From NCBI GenBank assembly GCA_023386955.1, contig JAEWIS010000038.1:124001-188000 (forward strand): 64,000 nucleotides of DNA. Direction: 5' to 3'. The notes beneath the pieces were generated by a model. The model did no database searches. It saw nothing but the letters and a program-made list of their open reading frames with translations, and was not told where the DNA came from. Shown here piece by piece: positions 59,244-64,000 of the stretch (position 1 is the first letter of the stretch; each line of letters opens with the position of its first letter). The position numbers and the translations under genes are program-made. This stretch comes from Bacillota bacterium (GTDB lineage: Bacteria > Bacillota > Bacilli > Paenibacillales > NBRC-103111).

Positions 59244-59337
59244 AGCTATCCCCCGATTGCACTCGCTTCCTTCTTCCCTCTAATATTGAGGGAAAATGCA
59301 AAAAACGTCAAGGTTGAGGAACATTTTCGACAAACGG

Positions 59338-59368
59338 CAAAAAAACCTCCGACAGCCCGGAGGTTTCA
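59338..59368 (-). terminator. Terminator of the flavodoxin-monooxygenase operon
   Basis: On the minus strand AAACCTCCG and CGGAGGTTT pair around six bases, followed by TTT. Confidence 0.85.
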
Positions 59369-59374
59369 CGTCAC

Positions 59375-59707
59375 TTAGTTCAATGCTGCCGGTGCGGCGG
59401 CTTTCAGCACGCTGACCTGATAGGAATCATGGCTCGAGGAAATGATATAATCAGGCCGTCCTTGCTTGGCGCTTTGGCGGTGCCCCTGAATGTGGACGTC
59501 GCTTTTCTCCCATGCTTTCCAGGCTTCCTCCGACTCCCAACGGATCATGACCAGCACCTGTTCCTCGCCGTGACGCGCTTTCTGCACCATCACGCTCAGA
59601 TCCACAAAACCCGGCATCTGCTCCACTGCGCCCGGTTTGCTGAACCGCTCCGCCACAGCTTGGGCAAACCCTTCCTTGACGGTAATGGTTTTTGTTTCTA
59701 CGAACAT
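59375..59707 (-). CDS. IsdG/HmoA-type antibiotic-biosynthesis-monooxygenase-fold protein
   Basis: Ferredoxin-like 110-residue protein that would cleave haem to release iron. The segment EEAWKAWEKSDVHIQGHR aligns with IsdG around its Trp and haem-ligand His. The N terminus reads MFVETKTITVKEG; homologues have Asn where this has Lys6 (the essential Asn7 of IsdG). So the third catalytic residue appears substituted. The C-terminal 25 residues (SYQVSVLKAAAPAALN) are longer than usual. Second gene after flavodoxin, 24 bases away, behind a Fur box. Haem degradation is the family role, but loss of Asn may alter or abolish it. Confidence 0.8.
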   Translation of the reverse strand: MFVETKTITVKEGFAQAVAERFSKPGAVEQMPGFVDLSVMVQKARHGEEQVLVMIRWESEEAWKAWEKSDVHIQGHRQSAKQGRPDYIISSSHDSYQVSVLKAAAPAALN

Positions 59708-59731
59708 ACGAACACTCCTTATGTCTGTCTA

Positions 59732-60178
59732 TTATCCGCGAAGCGCCTGTGCGAAGCTTTTGCCGAAGGCCACACATGTTTCCTTATCGGCCTTGCCCGG
59801 AGTCAGCTCTACCTTCAGCCCATCCTGAACGATCTCTGCGCCGCGGTCCTTCAGCTTGCCGATCAGAAGGTCCACCGCTACTCCGTACTCCGAATAGGCG
59901 GAATCGCAGGAGCCGAATACGGCCGCTTTTTTTCCGGTAAGATCCACATCATCCAGATCGTCGAAATAATCCAGGAATTCATCCGGCAGTTCCCCGTCGC
60001 CCCAGGTATAGGCGCCCAGCACGATGCCGTCGTAGCCGGCCAGGTCGGAGGCTTTCACATCGTCCACCCGCTCTACAACGGGTTCGAAGCCCTCTTCCTT
60101 AATCCCCTTCACAATTTGAAGGGCCATATCCTCCGTGTTGCCAGTCATGCTGGCATAAACCACCACTATACCGCTCAT
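59732..60178 (-). CDS. Short-chain flavodoxin
   Basis: Electron carrier of 148 residues that binds FMN. The phosphate loop is ASMTGNTED, followed by GAYTWGDGELPDEFLDY (second FMN loop with Trp) and FGSCDSAYSEYGVAVD (third loop with Tyr). It resembles the Fur-regulated flavodoxins YkuN/YkuP of B. subtilis. An almost perfect Fur box lies 38 bases upstream. It would replace ferredoxin under iron limitation and may supply electrons to the IsdG-like protein encoded next. Confidence 0.88.
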   Translation of the reverse strand: MSGIVVVYASMTGNTEDMALQIVKGIKEEGFEPVVERVDDVKASDLAGYDGIVLGAYTWGDGELPDEFLDYFDDLDDVDLTGKKAAVFGSCDSAYSEYGVAVDLLIGKLKDRGAEIVQDGLKVELTPGKADKETCVAFGKSFAQALRG

Positions 60179-60215
60179 AAGTTTCGACCTCCAGATAGAT
60201 AGTACGTCTTGTTAT

Positions 60216-60234
60216 GATAATGATATTCATTATC
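60216..60234. promoter_or_regulatory. Fur box of the flavodoxin operon
   Basis: GATAATGATATTCATTATC matches the 19-base Fur consensus (GATAATGATAATCATTATC) at 18 positions. Confidence 0.9.
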
Positions 60235-60263
60235 ACTATAGGTGTCAATCCTTATTTTTCATG

Positions 60264-60306
60264 CAAAAAAATAACACGGACCAGGGAAATTACCCTGATC
60301 CGTGCT
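60264..60306 (-). terminator. Terminator of the second dps gene
   Basis: On the minus strand AGCACGGATCAGGG pairs with CCCTGGTCCGTGTT (one mismatch), followed by seven T's after a short ATT. Confidence 0.85.
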
Positions 60307-60326
60307 ATATACATCCGTGATTTATC

Positions 60327-60764
60327 TTATCCCAAGAAGGAGGACAGCATCCAAACATGCTTCTCCAAGGAAGTATGGATCGCCAGGAGCAGATCGCCGG
60401 TAGTTTCGTCATCGGCTTCTTCGGCAACCTTCATGCCTTCCTTCAGCTCGGCGATAACGATTTCGAAATCGGCGATGGTAGCGGCAACTTGCTCCGTAGC
60501 GGATTCTGTACCCTTGGCTTCCTTAATGGAGGCAGTAGCCAGATAATCGCTCAAAGTCGCAAGCGGCTTGCCTTTAATGGCCAGTACACGCTCTGCCAGA
60601 TCATCAATATGAAGCGCAGCTTCGTTATACAGCTCTTCAAATTTCAAATGCAGGGTGAAAAACTGGGTGCCCTTCACATACCAGTGAAAGTTGTGCAGCT
60701 TTACGAACAGAACTCCCCAGTTGGCGATCTGTTTGTTCAGTACCGAAGTCAATTCCACACTCAT
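60327..60764 (-). CDS. Dps-family protein, MrgA-like
   Basis: Second Dps of the window, 145 residues, without the N-terminal extension of the first. The ferroxidase ligands are in [10 protein letters not shown] (His) and [20 protein letters not shown] (Asp, Glu; quoted in part). AAGGAGG lies nine bases before ATG. Length and lack of a tail suit MrgA, the peroxide-inducible Dps of Bacillus; a clear PerR box is not visible, only the partial TTGTAATATCTATTG in its promoter region. Iron oxidation by peroxide and iron storage is the expected function. Confidence 0.88.
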   Translation of the reverse strand: MSVELTSVLNKQIANWGVLFVKLHNFHWYVKGTQFFTLHLKFEELYNEAALHIDDLAERVLAIKGKPLATLSDYLATASIKEAKGTESATEQVAATIADFEIVIAELKEGMKVAEEADDETTGDLLLAIHTSLEKHVWMLSSFLG

Positions 60765-60865
60765 TTTCGATTATCCTCCTTGTTATATGTATTCCCATCT
60801 ATTTTAAAGCATTTCTCCTCTCAATAGATATTACAAATTACCAACTTTTTTCATAGATAAACAAC

Positions 60866-60892
60866 AAAAAAAGCGGCAAAAGAGCCGCTTTC
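60866..60892 (-). terminator. Terminator of the glycosidase gene
   Basis: On the minus strand AAAGCGGC and GCCGCTTT pair around six bases, followed by a run of T's. Confidence 0.85.
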
Positions 60893-60904
60893 ATTTGACA
60901 AAGC

Positions 60905-63781
60905 TTAATCGTACAGCACGGCGCTGCGGTCATAGTCCCAGAACGGATACCTGGCGGTAATGCCCGTTTCGCCTGTCAGCCGGATTTTGACCCCGTCGCC
61001 TGTCTTCATCCCTGGGATAGGAAGATGGACATACTCCCCTGCATTTACCGGCATGGTAATCACACTTCCGGGGATAGGCTCCATGGACACGATGGTTCGT
61101 TCCTGACTCAGACTGGACCAATACAGATTCACATAATGCTGGGAATTGTAGCGGTTCAGGAAGGAAAGCTCGATTTGGTATGCTTCTCCCGCCTTCAGAT
61201 TGATGGATGCTCCCACAGGCCCGCCCAGGTAAATGTCCTGGCCGTTGATCTTCAGCTTCGTTTCATTCAAGTTGTCGCTGTGGGCGGTAAAGGAATACCG
61301 TTCCGTATATTTTGGCACAATGGTCCCGCTCCACTTCCATGAGCCGATGCCGGAGGGTTGGAGATTGCTCAAGGAATCCAGAACCCGCTGCCCGGTTTCC
61401 TTGCCGAACTTCACATCGCCATAGACCGTTTCCGTAACTGTGCCTGTAGTCCTTGCGGGATATTGTCCATAGGTTACCTCCACGACGCCGCTCACATTGC
61501 TGAAGAATCCGAGCTGTGCCCCGTCGGCGGTTTTGGAAAGCATGGGAGCTCCGATCAAGGGTCCTTGCTTCGCTTCTTCGATGATGAGGAAGCGGGGATA
61601 ATCCGACGACTTCACCTTAACCACCATGGAATTGGCATCTGCCCGTACAAGCTGCACCGGGATGGTCTGATTGGTCATGGGGTCATAGGAGGAAACCTTG
61701 GCCCCTTGGCCTACCACATTAGCCAGACTGATTTCGTACTCCTGCTCCGGCATCTGATAACGCGCCGGATCCAGGGGAGATTTGGTGTCATCATAGGAAC
61801 GGGTGATGTCCCGGGTCATGACGTAATAGGCAACGGCAAATTTGTTGTTGGCCAGCTGATACGGCAGGATGGCGAAATCATCCCTGTTATACCGGCTGGG
61901 ATGTTCGGCGGTGCCCTTGCCCGCAAAAACCAGCTGCGGCTTGTATTCAGTCAGCCGGGTCACCGCAAGAGGGCGGGCCGTATCGATGGGCTGGCCGGTT
62001 TTCATCAGGCCGGCGATGTTCTTCAGCACCGTAATTTGCGGTCCGATCTTGGCGCGGACGGCATCGTTCAACTGATAGTTGTTCTTCTTCAGCTCATCGA
62101 AGAAAGCCTCCGGCAGGATGCCAAAGCAATTGTCCTGGTTGCGGATATTATAGACCGTGATGGTCTCCATACCCTTGTGGGCGTAGAAGGTGAATAAACG
62201 CGACAATGTCTTGGCCCCGGTTTCCATCATCAGGCTGGACAGCTGCTGGTCCGCGGCCGCCACCTTGGACTGCTCGATAAGCTTTTGGGCGAAGGGCAGC
62301 CGGTAATAGTTGGTTTCGGTCATCCACAGCTCGGCGGTTTTCCCGTTGCCCGGGCTGGCATAGCGGAAATGGTCCTGCCACGGGCCGGGGAACGGGGTCA
62401 GATCACGGATCAGGGATTCGGTGGTATACAGGTATGCCCATTCCTCAGGCATAGTCATCACTTGGTTCGGGATAAAGTAGCTGCCCGGAACGGATTCATT
62501 GATATTGGTGGGCTTGCGTATGCCGTCCAGCCGTCCAAGCGCATTGTAATAAATCTTGGTAGGCGAGGTATAGGAAGATGCAGAGCCTTGTCCGATATAG
62601 GACTTCACCGGATCATAGCCGGTATAATAATGGCGGCTGTATCCCGCCTGATTGGACCAGATGCTGGTGCCGTTATCGTAGGGACGCTGATTGGAGAAGC
62701 CGCTGATCACCCGCACACCGGGCAGGCCATTGGCCGGATCGGAGACAAAATCGGCAGTAATGGGCAGGAGTACCTCAATGCCGGTTACGGATTTGCCATC
62801 CTTGGCGTAGGTCATCTCTTGGGCAAAGCCCCGTTTGGGCTCGTAATAATTGTCCATGTACATGTAATGGTGGCCGAAGGTATATTCGTTGTACACCTCG
62901 AAGTCAAAGCCCGCATCAGCCTTTCCGACGGTACCCAGATCCTCTCTGACAATTTCGGACACAGTCCTGATGTACCGCATCCAGCCGCTAAGAGTTTCCT
63001 GGGAGGCAGGATTGGGGGTGCCGTCCTTAAACACCGGCCCGGAAAAAGGCTGGTACTTCAATTTCACCAGAGTGGCTGCCCCTTGGGGCAAATCATTGGG
63101 AAGCGGAGCGGATAAGGTGCATTTGCCTGTAGCAGCATCAACCTCTGTAATAATCGGGAACATAGCCGGTCCCATTCCCTTTAGTCCAGTGTAGAACGGT
63201 TTGATGTCCGCCGTTTTATCTACATAGATGACCCGGTCACCCTTCACGGCCTTTTTGGTGACGGTGGTTTTGACCTCCACGTTGGGGCTGGGCATACCCG
63301 AATTCATATTCAGGAGGATAAGAGGACGGATATTGTTGTTCTTCAAAGCGGTAAGCTGGGCCCGGAAGGCCTCACGGTAAACGGATTTGATTTTGGTTTC
63401 GTCATTGTAATCCAGGTTGGACCAGCCGATCTCCAGGCGGGCGGAGGTAATCCCTGCTTCTGCCATAACCGCAGCCGTCGCAGCAGCCTCCTCCTGTTTG
63501 ATGTTATTGAACACGACGCCTACGGTGTCCAGATAACGCCTGCTGTCCCAGGTATCCATATAGCTTCTCCAAGGGACGGTGAAATAGGAACGAATGCCGA
63601 AGGGAATTTCCTGCTGGAACGGGTCGATGTAAGCTCCTTCTAGTGTGGCCTTGTCCGTCATGCCATCCCAGCTGCCCTGGAGGCCCGTGGTTGCGGCTCC
63701 GGCGGCTTTGGAGACTGGCTGAAACGGTGTTCCCAACAAAGCCAACAGGACAACGAAGATGGTCAGGCGCCTTTTAATCAA
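60905..63781 (-). CDS. Secreted clan-A glycoside hydrolase with PA14 domain (GH39/GH5-like)
   Basis: Exported enzyme of 958 residues. Order: signal peptide (1-27); TIM barrel (about 60-560) with the Asn-Glu pair EVYNEYTFG as acid/base (Glu299) and LWMTETNYYR as nucleophile (Glu489); a beta insertion at about 165-255 (VKTTVTKKAVKGDRVIYVDK) inside the barrel; linker beta domains; and a PA14-like module near 770-915 (SWKWSGTIVPKYTERYSFTA, LKAGEAYQIEL). The start is TTG at 63781, seven bases after AGGAGGG. Paired Glu at strands 4 and 7 fit clan GH-A. A plant or exopolysaccharide substrate is likely. Three Spo0A-type boxes lie in the leader. Confidence 0.78.
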   Translation of the reverse strand: MIKRRLTIFVVLLALLGTPFQPVSKAAGAATTGLQGSWDGMTDKATLEGAYIDPFQQEIPFGIRSYFTVPWRSYMDTWDSRRYLDTVGVVFNNIKQEEAAATAAVMAEAGITSARLEIGWSNLDYNDETKIKSVYREAFRAQLTALKNNNIRPLILLNMNSGMPSPNVEVKTTVTKKAVKGDRVIYVDKTADIKPFYTGLKGMGPAMFPIITEVDAATGKCTLSAPLPNDLPQGAATLVKLKYQPFSGPVFKDGTPNPASQETLSGWMRYIRTVSEIVREDLGTVGKADAGFDFEVYNEYTFGHHYMYMDNYYEPKRGFAQEMTYAKDGKSVTGIEVLLPITADFVSDPANGLPGVRVISGFSNQRPYDNGTSIWSNQAGYSRHYYTGYDPVKSYIGQGSASSYTSPTKIYYNALGRLDGIRKPTNINESVPGSYFIPNQVMTMPEEWAYLYTTESLIRDLTPFPGPWQDHFRYASPGNGKTAELWMTETNYYRLPFAQKLIEQSKVAAADQQLSSLMMETGAKTLSRLFTFYAHKGMETITVYNIRNQDNCFGILPEAFFDELKKNNYQLNDAVRAKIGPQITVLKNIAGLMKTGQPIDTARPLAVTRLTEYKPQLVFAGKGTAEHPSRYNRDDFAILPYQLANNKFAVAYYVMTRDITRSYDDTKSPLDPARYQMPEQEYEISLANVVGQGAKVSSYDPMTNQTIPVQLVRADANSMVVKVKSSDYPRFLIIEEAKQGPLIGAPMLSKTADGAQLGFFSNVSGVVEVTYGQYPARTTGTVTETVYGDVKFGKETGQRVLDSLSNLQPSGIGSWKWSGTIVPKYTERYSFTAHSDNLNETKLKINGQDIYLGGPVGASINLKAGEAYQIELSFLNRYNSQHYVNLYWSSLSQERTIVSMEPIPGSVITMPVNAGEYVHLPIPGMKTGDGVKIRLTGETGITARYPFWDYDRSAVLYD

Positions 63782-63813
63782 ATGAATACCCTCCTGGAGA
63801 TGGAAGTTACCTG

Positions 63814-63872
63814 TGTCGAATTTGTGTCGAATCTTGATGAATTACAGGGAACTAACTCTACTTATGTCGAAT
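63814..63872. promoter_or_regulatory. Three Spo0A boxes upstream of the secreted glycosidase
   Basis: TGTCGAAT occurs at 63814-63821, 63825-63832 and 63865-63872, all in the same orientation; the first two are 11 bases apart, one helical turn. The Spo0A box is TGNCGAA. A TATAAT for the gene lies at 63887-63882 on the minus strand, so the boxes fall downstream of the promoter, as in abrB, where Spo0A represses. Confidence 0.6.
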
Positions 63873-63904
63873 TACATGCTTATTATATGCTTTCCATCAA
63901 ATGC

Positions 63905-63942
63905 AAAAAAAGAGACGCCGGGACCATTTCCCAAGCGTCTCT
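63905..63942 (-). terminator. Terminator of a gene beyond the right edge
   Basis: On the minus strand AGAGACGC and GCGTCTCT pair around 16 bases and are followed by seven T's. No coding sequence can be made out between it and the window end. Confidence 0.7.
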
Positions 63943-64000
63943 TCCCTTCCCCCAAGCCCACTTTCATAACGAAGGGGTTGTTCCTTATAATATCCGTTTT

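Noticed and set aside
59244..59337. Zur box before zur
   Set aside because: No sequence resembling TCGTAATNATTACGA is present in the leader.
60765..60850. PerR box before the second dps gene
   Set aside because: TTGTAATATCTATTG matches only about nine of the fourteen fixed positions.

Overview
The window is about 64 kb of a Gram-positive, moderately GC-rich chromosome, most likely from a Paenibacillus or a close relative in the Paenibacillaceae. The evidence is the strong GGAGG ribosome binding sites with frequent TTG/GTG starts; secreted proteins with copper-amine-oxidase-type stalk domains; a LplA-type solute-binding lipoprotein; Bacillus-type Fur, Zur, AbrB and SigB/RsbV/RsbW; and close likeness to Bacillus subtilis YfiY-YfiZ-YfhA-YfhC and YfmM. 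I see no tRNA, rRNA, insertion sequence or CRISPR array.

Layout. 0-3 kb: an AT-rich helicase-nuclease, compositionally foreign, possibly a defence gene. 3-15 kb: small redox/stress genes (HxlR, cupin, VOC), an unknown 560-residue protein, a secreted stalk/von Willebrand protein, a ROK-MFS-hydrolase set with a clear palindromic operator, an ABC-F protein and a metallo-beta-lactamase-fold enzyme. 15-21 kb: an iron island in which a Btr-type AraC regulator and a hydroxamate-type siderophore uptake operon ending in a nitroreductase each follow a Fur box. 21-30 kb: carbohydrate use, with an SGNH esterase, a GH2 beta-galactosidase, a Nif3-like protein, uxuB, uxuA and a divergent GntR regulator with two GTATAC-centred operators. 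30-40 kb: a membrane peptidase, an orphan sugar-binding lipoprotein with a cre site, a candidate 480-nt structured RNA in its own transcription unit, DUF421, CWB2, ACT/PFL and AarF genes.

40-55 kb is a general-stress island. A DUF948-rsbV-rsbW-sigB operon is followed by a Dps gene, a YflT stress gene, a REC-PP2C phosphatase (RsbY-like), a large hybrid kinase (RsbK-like) and a second REC-kinase. On the other strand lies a glucan operon (cyclomaltodextrinase, DUF1003, glgC, SDR, DUF1328). Five promoter-like sites of the form GTTTCN, 13-14 bases, GG(G/T)T(A/T)(A/T) sit in front of these units, so the regulator and much of its regulon appear to be clustered, with control resembling the RsbK-RsbY pathway of Bacillus cereus rather than a stressosome.

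55-64 kb: abrB, an aldo/keto reductase, fur (with a PerR-type box), a previously unlisted 58-codon gene with its own promoter and terminator, a nitroreductase overlapping zur, a Fur-boxed flavodoxin plus IsdG-type protein, a second Dps, and a large secreted clan-A glycosidase with a PA14 domain whose leader carries three Spo0A boxes.

The items most worth a second look are the structured RNA at 32.6-33.1 kb, the SigB island, the 58-residue gene, the Spo0A boxes, and the IsdG-like protein that lacks the usual active-site asparagine.
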